Positions 16,878 through 25,360 of a DNA stretch of 64,000 bases are shown piece after piece. The notes beneath the pieces are model-generated. The model ran no database searches. It had not been told where the DNA came from and saw only the letters and a program-made list of their open reading frames with translations. Source of the stretch: Actinomadura violacea (lineage in GTDB: Bacteria > Actinomycetota > Actinomycetes > Streptosporangiales > Streptosporangiaceae); NCBI RefSeq assembly GCF_017573465.1, contig NZ_JAGEPF010000039.1:1-64000 (forward strand), written 5' to 3'. Made by a program: the position numbers and the translations under genes. Every line of letters starts with the position of its first letter. Position 1 is the stretch's first letter.

Positions 16878-18584
16878 ATGTCCGGTGGCGCGTTCGACTT
16901 CGACGTGATCGTGGTCGGGTCCGGGTTCGGCGGCAGCGTGTCGGCGCTGCGGCTGGCGGAGAAGGGGTACCGGGTCGCGGTGCTGGAGGCGGGCCGCCGC
17001 TTCGACGAGCGGACGCTGCCGAAGACGTCGTGGCGGCTGCGCAAGTACGTGTGGGCGCCGCGGCTCGGGATGCGCGGGATCCAGCGGATCCACCTCGTCG
17101 GCGGCAAGGCCGGCGTGCTGGTCCTCGCGGGCGCCGGCGTCGGCGGCGGGTCCCTCGTCTACGCCAACACCCTGTACGTCCCGCCGGAGCCGTTCTTCAA
17201 GGACCGGCAGTGGGGGCACATCACCGACTGGCAGGACGAGCTGAGGCCGTACTACGAGCAGGCGCAGAAGATGCTCGGCGTCACCGTGAACCCGCTCGTG
17301 ACCCCGGCGGACGAGGCGATGAAGCGCGTCGCGGACCGGATGGGCGTCGGCGACACCTACCATCCGACGCCCGTCGGCGTGTACTTCGGCGACAAGCCCG
17401 GCGAGGACCACGACGACCCGTTCTTCGGCGGCGCCGGCCCGCGCCGCACGACGTGCACCGCGTGCGGCTCCTGCATGATCGGCTGCCGGGTCGGGGCGAA
17501 GAACATGCTCACCAAGAACTACCTGTACCTCGCCGAGCAGGCGGGCGTGCAGGTGCTGCCGGACACGACGGTGACGGCGGTCGCGCCGCTGCCGTCCGGC
17601 GGGTACCGGGTGGAGATGCAGCGGGCGATGGCGCCGTTCAAGCGGCGCCGGACGCTGACCGCCGAGCACGTGGTGTTCGCCGCGGGCACCTACGGCACGC
17701 AGCGGCTCCTGCACCGGATGCGCGCGACCGGACGGCTCCGGCACCTGTCGCCGCGGCTCGGCGAGCTGACCCGCACGAACTCCGAGGCGCTCCTCGGCGT
17801 CGAGCGGATGACGGTGTGGCACCGCAAGAAGGACGTCGACCACAGCACGGGCCTGGCGATCACGTCCTCGTTCCACCCCGATGACAAGACGCACATCGAG
17901 CCGACCCGCTACGGCGCCGGCAACAACCTGATGGGGTTCATCCGGACCCTCCTCGTCGACGGCGGCGGCGCGCCCCGCTGGCTGAAGTTCCTCGGCCAGG
18001 CGGCCCGGCACCCCACCATCATCCTGCGCGGCCTCTCACTGAAGGACTGGGCGAAGCGCACCGTCATCGCCCTCGTCATGCAGACCGCCGACAACTCCAT
18101 CACCGTCACCGAGAAGCGCGGCCTGCTCGGGCGCCGCCGCCTGTCCGCCGGGCTCGGCGAGGGCGAACCGAACCCGACCTGGATCCCGGTCGCGCACAAG
18201 GCCGTCCGGATGCTCGCCGACGAGCTGGACGCGACCGCCGGCGGCACCTGGTTCGACCTGTTCAACATCCCGACGACCGCGCACTTCATCGGCGGCTGCG
18301 TGATCGGCGAGACGGCCGACGCCGGCGTCATCGACCCCTACCACCGCGTCCACGGCCACCCCGGCCTGCACGTCGTGGACGGTTCGGCGGTCACCGCGAA
18401 CCTCGGCGTCAACCCGTCGCTCACCATCACGGCGCAGGCGGAGCGGGCGATGGCGTTCTGGCCGAACCGCGGCGAGAAGGACCCCCGCCCCGAGCCCGGC
18501 ACCCCCTACGAGCGCGTAGAACGCGTAGCCCCCCACTCCCCGTCCGTCCCCCCGAACGCCCCCGCCGCCCTCCCCCTCCCCTGA
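16878..18584 (+). CDS. GMC-family flavin oxidoreductase (cholesterol-oxidase-like, ChoD type)
   Basis: 568 residues; the ATG has GAGGTGG upstream. The FAD-binding Rossmann motif VVGSGFGGSVSALRLAEKG is at about residues 11-29, and the GMC signature region GAGVGGGSLVYANTL at about 85-100. The C-terminal HVVDGSAVTANLGVNPSLTI segment holds the usual catalytic His/Asn zone. It resembles the mycobacterial protein called ChoD in length and layout. A four-cysteine cluster (Cys193, 196, 199, 203; CxxCxxCxxxC) is present, as in that subgroup. The family oxidises alcohols, including sterols, with FAD. True cholesterol oxidation is not assured, because the mycobacterial relative is not essential for cholesterol use. 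Neighbouring genes (mce, PucR) make a lipid or sterol substrate plausible. Confidence 0.85.
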   Translation: MSGGAFDFDVIVVGSGFGGSVSALRLAEKGYRVAVLEAGRRFDERTLPKTSWRLRKYVWAPRLGMRGIQRIHLVGGKAGVLVLAGAGVGGGSLVYANTLYVPPEPFFKDRQWGHITDWQDELRPYYEQAQKMLGVTVNPLVTPADEAMKRVADRMGVGDTYHPTPVGVYFGDKPGEDHDDPFFGGAGPRRTTCTACGSCMIGCRVGAKNMLTKNYLYLAEQAGVQVLPDTTVTAVAPLPSGGYRVEMQRAMAPFKRRRTLTAEHVVFAAGTYGTQRLLHRMRATGRLRHLSPRLGELTRTNSEALLGVERMTVWHRKKDVDHSTGLAITSSFHPDDKTHIEPTRYGAGNNLMGFIRTLLVDGGGAPRWLKFLGQAARHPTIILRGLSLKDWAKRTVIALVMQTADNSITVTEKRGLLGRRRLSAGLGEGEPNPTWIPVAHKAVRMLADELDATAGGTWFDLFNIPTTAHFIGGCVIGETADAGVIDPYHRVHGHPGLHVVDGSAVTANLGVNPSLTITAQAERAMAFWPNRGEKDPRPEPGTPYERVERVAPHSPSVPPNAPAALPLP

Positions 18585-18615
18585 GCGGGCGGCGGCTGGG
18601 GCTTGGGAAGGGGAC

Positions 18616-18648
18616 GGCCGCGCCGGTCCTTGGGGGAGCGGCGCGGCC
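18616..18648. terminator. Bidirectional terminator stem-loop
   Basis: Perfect 10-base arms (GGCCGCGCCG at 18616-18625 and its complement at 18639-18648) around a 13-base loop. It lies between the stops of the convergent oxidoreductase (18584) and L,D-transpeptidase (18670) genes. Confidence 0.75.
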
Positions 18649-18669
18649 GGGAGGGGCGTGGGGCGCGGG

Positions 18670-19908
18670 TCAGGCGCCCAGCGCGGTGGTGGTGACGGGC
18701 TGGCCGAGGGCGCTGCCCTGCGCCCACTTGGCGAACGGGAGCTGCCAGTAGGCCCAGCCGTTCGTCCACTGGAGCCGGCGCTTGGTGCCGGTGATCGTGA
18801 CCAGGTCGCCGCGGTAGGACCAGTTGTAGAACCACTGGGCGTCGCCGCCGGGGGAGCGGACGCAGCCGTGGCTGCAGTTCCGGTTGCCCAGGCAGGTCGG
18901 GTCGTCCATGTTCTGGTGGATGTACTCGCCGCTGTTGGAGATGCGGGTCGCGAACGGGACCTGCTCGTCGTACCAGCCCGGGTCGCCCTTCTTCTTGCCG
19001 GGCGGGCGCATCCGCTCCAGGCGGCTGTGGTCCATGGTCAGGTGGATGCCGCTGGTCGTCAGCAGGTGGTCGACGCCGTCGGCCTGGACGTCGCCGCCGG
19101 CGCCGAGGCTGACGCCCCAGGTGCGGACCGTCCGGCCGTTCTTCTTCACCACGAGCCGGTCGGTCTTGGCGTTGACCTGGACGGTGTGCGAGTCGCCGAT
19201 CTTGAACTTGCGGGTCACGTCCTTGGCGCCGAACACGCTGTCGCCGATCTTCAGCCCGGCGTAGTGGACGGTGAGCGCCACCTGCTGGTGCGGCGCCCAC
19301 GGGTGCTTCGGACGGAACACCAGGGACGGCAGGCCGTTGAACGACTCGCCGGGCGCCAGCCACCGCCAGGCGCCCTCGGTCGGCTTGGTCGAGGAGATCT
19401 CGACGCTCTTCTCCACCGCGGCCCGCGCCTTCGCCGGGACGGCCTTGTTGAACTGGATGAACACCGGCATCCCGGTGCCGACCGTCTCGTTCGGGCTCGG
19501 CACCACGTTGTTGATCACCGTGGCGGCGGTCGCCCTGCTGGTCTTGAAGGCGCTGGTGGCGGTGGTGGCCTTGCCCTTGGGGGAGGTCGCCGTCGCCGAC
19601 ACCTGGTAGCTGCCGCCCGGCTGCAGCGTCCAGCTCGAATGCCACTGGGTCTTGTCGGCCGACAGCTTCCCGGGCACCTCGGCGCCCTTCAGCTTCACCG
19701 ACACCTGGCCGAGCGCGCCGCCCGTGGACGTCACCGTCACGCCCTCGTCCGGGCGGGCCTTGCCGGCGCCGTTCGCCGGGGTGATCGTCACCTTCGGCGC
19801 GCCGTCCTCACCGCCCGCCGCCGTCGTGCCGCCCTCGCCGCCGCTGCCACCGCACGCCGTCGCCAGTCCCAGGACCAGAGCGACCACCGCAACCGACTTC
19901 CCTCGCAC
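18670..19908 (-). CDS. L,D-transpeptidase lipoprotein (Ig-like domains + YkuD)
   Basis: 412 residues. Signal peptide with lipobox ATAC (about residues 16-19), a Gly-rich spacer, then two immunoglobulin-like domains (about 38-120 and 125-255), as in mycobacterial LdtMt2. The YkuD catalytic domain occupies about 260-385. The catalytic motif SHGCVRSPGGDAQWF places the nucleophile at Cys349, with the conserved His at 347. These enzymes form 3-3 cross-links in peptidoglycan outside the membrane. The C-terminal helix-loop (NGWAYWQLPFAKWAQGS) matches the family's C-terminal subdomain. It is monocistronic, with a long upstream region. Confidence 0.93.
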   Translation of the reverse strand: MRGKSVAVVALVLGLATACGGSGGEGGTTAAGGEDGAPKVTITPANGAGKARPDEGVTVTSTGGALGQVSVKLKGAEVPGKLSADKTQWHSSWTLQPGGSYQVSATATSPKGKATTATSAFKTSRATAATVINNVVPSPNETVGTGMPVFIQFNKAVPAKARAAVEKSVEISSTKPTEGAWRWLAPGESFNGLPSLVFRPKHPWAPHQQVALTVHYAGLKIGDSVFGAKDVTRKFKIGDSHTVQVNAKTDRLVVKKNGRTVRTWGVSLGAGGDVQADGVDHLLTTSGIHLTMDHSRLERMRPPGKKKGDPGWYDEQVPFATRISNSGEYIHQNMDDPTCLGNRNCSHGCVRSPGGDAQWFYNWSYRGDLVTITGTKRRLQWTNGWAYWQLPFAKWAQGSALGQPVTTTALGA

Positions 19909-20559
19909 CGTTCTCCCTCATCCAGCCCACCCGAACCCGGCGGAGCGCGGACCCCGCAACGAGATCGCCGACGAACGGCCCTGTCGATCCGGCCCGCACC
20001 AGGGGGGACGGCCGGCCTTCGCGCCCGATCACATAGGACGTCCATCGTGCCCCGAAGGTTCGCCTCGTGTGGGGGGTTCTTCCTATCTTTCGCCACTCGC
20101 GCCCCATCGGTTCCCGGCGGCGGGACGGCCGGGCGGGCGCGGGCCGGCGCCGCCGGTCCGCCGCGAGGGCGGCGGCGGGGGCGGGGGCAGGCATGTCAAT
20201 GCTCGCAATCGGCGCGTGGGCGGGCGAAAAGGAAAGGCGTCGTCGGCGTCGCCGGATATGTAATTGCAAGGGCGGCCGCGGGGTTCGCCTCCTTGGCGTT
20301 TCTTGGTGAAAGCGATGGCCGGCGATGGGGTCGTCTCCGCAGGTCACCTGGGTAGCACCCGGACGGTGTCGATCTTCTATTCAAGCCTGAGGCGGCCTTC
20401 GTTAAAAGCGGTGATCAGTGCCGGGACCTGCTGCGAAGCTGGATCGTGGCCGCCCGCGGACCCCATTGACGGCGGCGGGGAACGCGCGCGGCGTCGCGGC
20501 ACCGCGGGCCCGGCGGAGTCACCTGCCGGTGAGGTTCTGTCAGCGAAGGGACGCGCGAG
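19909..20559. other. 651-base divergent intergenic region, no gene found
   Basis: It separates the L,D-transpeptidase (minus) from the exopolysaccharide locus (plus). Short open frames exist but have no ribosome site or recognisable protein. AT-richer islands at about 20040-20095, 20195-20275 and 20370-20415 are the likeliest promoter positions, the first serving the minus strand and the last the plus strand. The length leaves room for a leader RNA. I looked for c-di-AMP (ydaO) and c-di-GMP riboswitch patterns and could not match either. Confidence 0.4.
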
Positions 20560-22020
20560 ATGAGAGCCCAGGGGCTGAGCGCCTCCTCCATCGACTCCGG
20601 CGTGTCCACCGGGTCGGGGACGCCCCCCGCCGTCCCGCCGCCGCCGTTCCGCCGCCGCCGCGCCCCCTCGCTCCTCGCCGTGCTGTACCCGGCCTGCCTC
20701 GCCGTCGCGGACGGCTGGGCGATGGCCGCCGCGGTCGCCGTCGCGCGCGGCGCCGGGCCGGACGGGGCGCTGCCCGCCGCCGCGGCCGCCGCCGTCGTCG
20801 CGCTGAACGCCTCCGGCGGGCTGTACCGGGTGCGGCGCAGCCCGTCGCTGCTCGCGGACGCGCGGCCGGTGCTGGTCCGGGCGCTGGTCGTCGGGGCGCT
20901 GGCCGCCGCGCTGCTGCCCGCGCTGACGCCGGGCGCCGCGCCGTCGTGGGCGGGGACGGCGGCGTGGCTGCTGATCGCGTCCGTCGCCGGCGTCCTTGCG
21001 CTCACCGCCCGCGCGTTCGGCAACGCCGCCGCCCGCACCTACCGCTGCCGCCGGTCCCGCGCCCGCACGGCCCTCGTCGTCGGGACGGGCGCGACCAGCG
21101 ACCACGTCATCGACATCCTGTGCGTGCGCGGGGAGTTCGGGCTCGCGCCGGTCGGGCTCGTCGGGGCCGGCGGGCCCGGCGCGTCGTCCGGCCTGCCGGT
21201 CCTCGGCGACACCGCCGACCTGCCCGCGCTCGTCGAGGAGCACGGCGCCGACACCGTCGTGATCGTCGCCGAGGACGTCCATCCGGAGCGGCTCGACGCG
21301 GTGCTGCGCATCTGCTTCGCGCTGCCCTGCGAGACGCTGCTCGTGCAGCCGCCGTCCGACGTGGTGCCGGTCGCGCCCGCGCGGCGCGAGTACCTCGCCG
21401 GGCTGCCGTGCGCGCGGGTCGACTGGCGGCTGCGCGGCGCGGCGCCGCGGCTCGCCAAGCGCGCCCTCGACCTGGCCGTCGCGGTGGCGGCGCTGCTGCT
21501 GGCGGCGCCGGTGCTCGCCGCGTGCGCGCTCGCGGTGCGGCTGGAGGGCGGCCCCGGCGTGCTGTTCCGGCAGCGCCGGATCGGCCGCGGCGGCGAGGAG
21601 TTCGTGCTGCTGAAGTTCCGCACCCTCAAGCCCGCCGACGAGCAGGAGTCCGACACCCGCTGGACCGTCGAGGGCGACCGCCGGATGGGGCCCGTCGGCC
21701 GGTTCCTGCGCCGCACGTCGCTGGACGAGCTGCCGCAGCTGTGGAACGTCGTCCGCGGCGACATGAGCCTCGTCGGGCCGCGCCCGGAGCGCCCGCACTT
21801 CGTCGAGCAGTTCTCCCGGTCGTGCCCCGGCTACATGCTGCGGCACCGCGTCCCCGTCGGGATGACGGGCTGGGCGCAGGTGCACGGCTTCCGCGGCGAC
21901 ACCTCCATCGAGCTGCGCGCTCGCCTCGACAACCACTACATCGACCACTGGACGTTCGGCTCCGACCTGCGCATCCTGCTGCTGACGGTGCGGGCGATGC
22001 TGTGCCGGGACGCCGCATGA
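20560..22020 (+). CDS. Polyprenyl-phosphate sugar-1-phosphate transferase (exopolysaccharide priming)
   Basis: 486 residues. A Pro/Arg-rich head, then four or so membrane helices (about 38-155), a Rossmann-like CoA-binding-type middle domain (about 168-275, VVGTGATSDHVIDIL), one membrane helix (about 300-322), and the bacterial sugar transferase domain (PF02397). The catalytic signatures are KFRTLKPAD, RRTSLDELPQLWNVVRGDMSLVGPRPE and the final NHYIDHWTFGSDLRILLLT. It transfers a sugar-1-phosphate to undecaprenyl phosphate, the first step of repeat-unit assembly. It heads the polysaccharide locus; its stop overlaps the first possible start of the next gene (ATGA). Confidence 0.92.
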   Translation: MRAQGLSASSIDSGVSTGSGTPPAVPPPPFRRRRAPSLLAVLYPACLAVADGWAMAAAVAVARGAGPDGALPAAAAAAVVALNASGGLYRVRRSPSLLADARPVLVRALVVGALAAALLPALTPGAAPSWAGTAAWLLIASVAGVLALTARAFGNAAARTYRCRRSRARTALVVGTGATSDHVIDILCVRGEFGLAPVGLVGAGGPGASSGLPVLGDTADLPALVEEHGADTVVIVAEDVHPERLDAVLRICFALPCETLLVQPPSDVVPVAPARREYLAGLPCARVDWRLRGAAPRLAKRALDLAVAVAALLLAAPVLAACALAVRLEGGPGVLFRQRRIGRGGEEFVLLKFRTLKPADEQESDTRWTVEGDRRMGPVGRFLRRTSLDELPQLWNVVRGDMSLVGPRPERPHFVEQFSRSCPGYMLRHRVPVGMTGWAQVHGFRGDTSIELRARLDNHYIDHWTFGSDLRILLLTVRAMLCRDAA

Positions 22021-22166
22021 CCGAGCGGAGCGAGGGCGTGCGGCCGTCTTTGTCGGGGGGTGTGGGGGGTCGCCCCCCACAGGCTGCACGCATGACCGAG
22101 CGGAGCGAGGGCGTGCGGCCGTCTTTGCCGGGGGGTGTGGGGGGTCGCCCCCTGCAAGCCGCACGC
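22017..22166 (+). repeat. Two tandem 75-bp repeats, each beginning with ATGACCGAGCGGAGCGAGGG
   Basis: Copy 1 is 22017-22091 and copy 2 is 22092-22166; they differ at only a few bases. Each begins with ATGA, and a third ATGA at 22167 starts the unique sequence. 75 is a multiple of three, so each copy reads in frame into the next gene as a 25-residue block (MTERSEGVRPS...QAAR). Copy 1 also contains a perfect hairpin, GTGGGGGG-TCG-CCCCCCAC, at 22062-22080; copy 2 has a degraded version. It looks like an inserted repetitive element rather than gene-specific coding sequence. Confidence 0.85.
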
Positions 22167-23516
22167 ATGACCGCCGCCGTGCCCTGGCATCACGGGACGC
22201 CGCGGACGCCGTGGACGTCGCGCCGCGTCCTCGCCGGGCTGCTCGCCCGCCCGAGCTGGCTGGTCGCCGCGACCGTCGCGTGCGTCGGCGTCCCGTCGGG
22301 CGGGGACGGCGGGGACGGCGCCGGCGTGCAGGTCACCGTCGGCGACTGCGCGAGCGTCGCCATGGTCGCGGCGGCCGTGCTGCTGGCGGCCCGGGGGCGG
22401 CTCACGCTGCCGCGCCGCGCGCTGTGGGCGTTCGCGCCGCTGGCGGCGACGCTCGGCGTGACGACGGTCGCGTCCCCCGACATCGGGTCGAGCCTGCCGG
22501 GGTTCGTGCGGGACGCGCAGATCTTCGTGCTGGTGCCGCTCGCCGTCGTGCTGCTCGTCCGGGACCGCCGCGACCTCGGCATCGTGTTCGGGTCGGTGCT
22601 CGGGCTCGGGCTCGGCGAGGCGCTGTACGGGATCTGGCAGGCGCTCAGCGGGGCGGGCGCGTCGATCGGCGGCGCGAACGTCCGCGCGGTCGGCACGTTC
22701 GGCGCCGTGGACGTCATGGCGATGTCGATCGTCGTCGGGTTCGCGTTCCTGGTGCTGACGGCGTTCGCGCTGGTCGCGCCCCGGTTCGGCGCCGCGGGAG
22801 TGCCGGTCGCGCTCGCCGGGCTGGCGGTGCTGGCGCTCGCGCTGCTGCTCGCGCTGAGCCGCGGCAGCTGGATCGCGCTCGGCGCGGGCGTCGGGCTGAT
22901 GCTGGTGGTCTTCGACCGGTGGCTCGCGGTGAAGGCGGCGGTGTGCTGCGCCGCGCTCGGCCTCGTCGCGTTCGGGCTGCTCGGCGGCGGCGAGATCGTC
23001 CAGCGGTACGCGTCGATCGCCGGTTCGGTCAGCGCCCCGGACCAGTCCGTCAGCGACCGCTACAACCTGTGGGCGGCTGCCGGGCGGATCTGGACCGACC
23101 ACCCGGTCACCGGCGTCGGCGTGAAGAACTTTCCCGCCTACCGCGACACCTACGCGGGCATCGAGCTGTCGTCCGGCAGCGAGACCGACGACCCCGTCCA
23201 CGGCTACGCGCGGCAGCCGCTGCTGTCGCCGCACGACGAGTACCTGCTGATCCTGTCCGAGCAGGGCGCGCTCGGCTTCGCCGGGTTCGCCGCGCTGCTC
23301 GGCGCGATCGTGTGGGGGCTGTGGACGCGCCGGGACCTGCGCGACCCGTTCTGGCTCATCGGCGCCGCATTCATGACGTTCCTGCTGGTCAACTTCCTGT
23401 ACGCCGACATGGGCGGGCCGACCTGCGTGCTCACCGGGGTCCTCGTCGGTGCCGCCGCCTGCCGCGCCTTCGGCCTGCGGCCGGGACGCCCCGAACCGGG
23501 CGGGGAGCCGGCGTGA
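22167..23516 (+). CDS. O-antigen ligase / Wzy-like polymerase
   Basis: 449 residues from the ATG at 22167. In-frame ATGs at 22092 and 22017 would add one or two 25-residue repeat blocks, and I consider them part of the repeat rather than the protein. About ten to twelve membrane helices are visible. The O-antigen ligase-type (PF04932) loop lies at about residues 280-360: RYNLWAAAGRIWTDHPVTGVGVKNF, then SPHDEYLLILSEQGALG. The protein polymerises or ligates lipid-linked repeat units on the outer face of the membrane. Its stop is overlapped by the GTG of the flippase gene. Confidence 0.88.
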   Translation: MTAAVPWHHGTPRTPWTSRRVLAGLLARPSWLVAATVACVGVPSGGDGGDGAGVQVTVGDCASVAMVAAAVLLAARGRLTLPRRALWAFAPLAATLGVTTVASPDIGSSLPGFVRDAQIFVLVPLAVVLLVRDRRDLGIVFGSVLGLGLGEALYGIWQALSGAGASIGGANVRAVGTFGAVDVMAMSIVVGFAFLVLTAFALVAPRFGAAGVPVALAGLAVLALALLLALSRGSWIALGAGVGLMLVVFDRWLAVKAAVCCAALGLVAFGLLGGGEIVQRYASIAGSVSAPDQSVSDRYNLWAAAGRIWTDHPVTGVGVKNFPAYRDTYAGIELSSGSETDDPVHGYARQPLLSPHDEYLLILSEQGALGFAGFAALLGAIVWGLWTRRDLRDPFWLIGAAFMTFLLVNFLYADMGGPTCVLTGVLVGAAACRAFGLRPGRPEPGGEPA

Positions 23517-25360
23517 CGGCGCGGGACGCGGTGCCCGACGCGGTGCCCGACGCGGTGCCCGACCCGGCGCGGGGCGGCTCGGTCGGGCGGGCCGCCGCGC
23601 TGTCGGGCGTGCTCATCGCCGGCGGCACCGGCCTGGGGTTCCTGCGCGACCTCGTCATGGCGCACCGGTTCGGCGCGAGCGGCGCCACCGACGCGTTCCT
23701 CGTCGCCTGGACGATCCCCGAGACCGTCTCGCCGCTGCTCATCGAGGACGCGATGGCGCTGCTCATGGTCCCGGTCGTCACCCGGCTGCTCGCCGGGGGC
23801 GGCGGCCTGCGCGCCCTCACCGGCACGGCACTGCCGCGCATGGTCCTCGGCCTCGCCGCGGTCACGCTGACGCTCGGGATCGCCGCCCCGGCCGTCGTCG
23901 AGGTCCTCGCGCCGGGGCTGTCGGAACCGGGGCCCGCGGTCCAGTGCGTCCGGCTGACCGCGCTCACCGTCGTCACGTTCGGCGTCGCCGGGTTCATGAG
24001 CGCGACGCTGCGCGCCCACCACCGGTTCGGGCCGCCCGCCGCCATCTACCTCGCCTACAACATCGGGATCCTCGCGCTGATCGCCGGGTTCGCCGGGCTC
24101 GTCGGCATCATGAGCGCGGCGATCGGCGTCGCCTGCGGCAGCGTGCTGATGGTCGCGGTGCAGGTGCCCGCGTTCGTCCGGTGCCTGCGCGAGGACGCCG
24201 CGCGCTGCGGACCGGCGGCGGTGGACCGCGCCGACTTGCGGCTCGGCCTCGCCGCCGTCGCGCCCATCGTCGTCTACACCGTCACCCGGCAGGCGCAGGT
24301 GTTCGTCGAGCGGTTCATCGGCTCCGGCCTCGCCGCAGGGTCGATCTCGCACCTCAACTACGCGCAGAAGGTCGCGCAGGTCCCGATGGTGCTGTCGCTG
24401 CTGATCGTCACCGTGACGTTCCCGCGCCTCGCCCGCGCGTCCGCCGACGGCGACACCGGCGGCGTCGCCCGCCGCATCCGGCAGGACCTCGTCATCGCCG
24501 GCGGCCTCGTGCTCGGCGCGTCGGCGTTCCTCGTCGCGTTCGCGCCCGCCGTCATCCGGGTGCTGTTCCAGCACGGCGAGTTCACCGCCGCCGACACCCG
24601 CGACACCGCCGCCACCCTGCGCGTCTACGCGCTCGGGCTGTGGGGGCAGTCGACGGTCGGGCTCGCGGCCCGCGCGTTCTTCGCGCAGAAGCGGCCGCCG
24701 TGGCGGCCCGCCGCCGTCCTCGCCGGCGGCCTCGCGGTGACCGCCGCGGTCTGCGCCGCGCTCGCCGCCGCCCTCGGGACGGTCGCGCTGGCCGCCGCCG
24801 ACGCCGCCGGCATCACCCTCGCCGCCGTCCTGCTGCTCGCCGGGCTGCGCGCGCGCGTCGCACCGATCCCGCTGCGCCGCGTCGCCGCCGACCTCGCCCG
24901 GCTCACCGTCCTCGCGTCCCTCGCCGGCGCCGCCGCCGCTCTGCTCGCCGGCGCCCTGCCCGCCGGCGCACCGCCCGTCGACGGGCTGCTCGGCGGGTCC
25001 GGCGGCGCGATCGTCCGGCTCGCCGCCGGCGGCCTCGTCTTCGCCGCCGCGTTCGCCGCGCTGATCGCCCTCGCGGGACGCGACCTCATCGCGCCATGGA
25101 GCATTCCGTGGCCCTCATGGAGGCCCGGCGCGCTCGTCCGCCGCGGCCGCACTTCTTCCGGGGGAACCAGTGACCCAGCCGACCGAACCGGCGCCGGAGG
25201 CGGCGCCGACGACCAGTCCCGCGACGACAAGTCCCGCGACGGCCGGTCCCGCGCCGACGGCCGCGAGCCCGGCACCGAGGATCAGGCCCGCCCGGCCTCC
25301 GCAGGAGGTCGAGCCGCCGCCGATGGTGCTGATGTACCACTCGATCGATCACTACGATGA
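23513..25360 (+). CDS. MurJ/MviN-type lipid-linked oligosaccharide flippase
   Basis: 615 residues from a GTG overlapping the previous stop. A short N-terminal repeat of AVPDAVPD precedes the first helix. There are about 13-14 membrane segments, with family landmarks GFLRDLVMAHRFGASGATDAFLVAWTIPE at the start and FPRLARAS and QHGEFTAADT in the middle. It is probably the Wzx-equivalent that moves repeat units outward. The last 63 codons are a charged, low-complexity tail (Asp/Arg/Ser/Gly) that reads through the first 190 bases of the deacetylase gene in another frame, so either this tail or the next gene's start may be mis-set. Confidence 0.85.
   Translation: MTARDAVPDAVPDAVPDPARGGSVGRAAALSGVLIAGGTGLGFLRDLVMAHRFGASGATDAFLVAWTIPETVSPLLIEDAMALLMVPVVTRLLAGGGGLRALTGTALPRMVLGLAAVTLTLGIAAPAVVEVLAPGLSEPGPAVQCVRLTALTVVTFGVAGFMSATLRAHHRFGPPAAIYLAYNIGILALIAGFAGLVGIMSAAIGVACGSVLMVAVQVPAFVRCLREDAARCGPAAVDRADLRLGLAAVAPIVVYTVTRQAQVFVERFIGSGLAAGSISHLNYAQKVAQVPMVLSLLIVTVTFPRLARASADGDTGGVARRIRQDLVIAGGLVLGASAFLVAFAPAVIRVLFQHGEFTAADTRDTAATLRVYALGLWGQSTVGLAARAFFAQKRPPWRPAAVLAGGLAVTAAVCAALAAALGTVALAAADAAGITLAAVLLLAGLRARVAPIPLRRVAADLARLTVLASLAGAAAALLAGALPAGAPPVDGLLGGSGGAIVRLAAGGLVFAAAFAALIALAGRDLIAPWSIPWPSWRPGALVRRGRTSSGGTSDPADRTGAGGGADDQSRDDKSRDGRSRADGREPGTEDQARPASAGGRAAADGADVPLDRSLR

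Noticed and set aside
16878..18584. Calling the GMC enzyme a proven cholesterol oxidase
   Set aside because: Similarity is to the ChoD subgroup, whose role in cholesterol use is doubtful. Named only as cholesterol-oxidase-like.
19909..20559. Possible riboswitch (c-di-AMP or c-di-GMP) in the long intergenic region
   Set aside because: I could not match the conserved cores of either class. A covariance-model search with the ydaO and GEMM families would decide.
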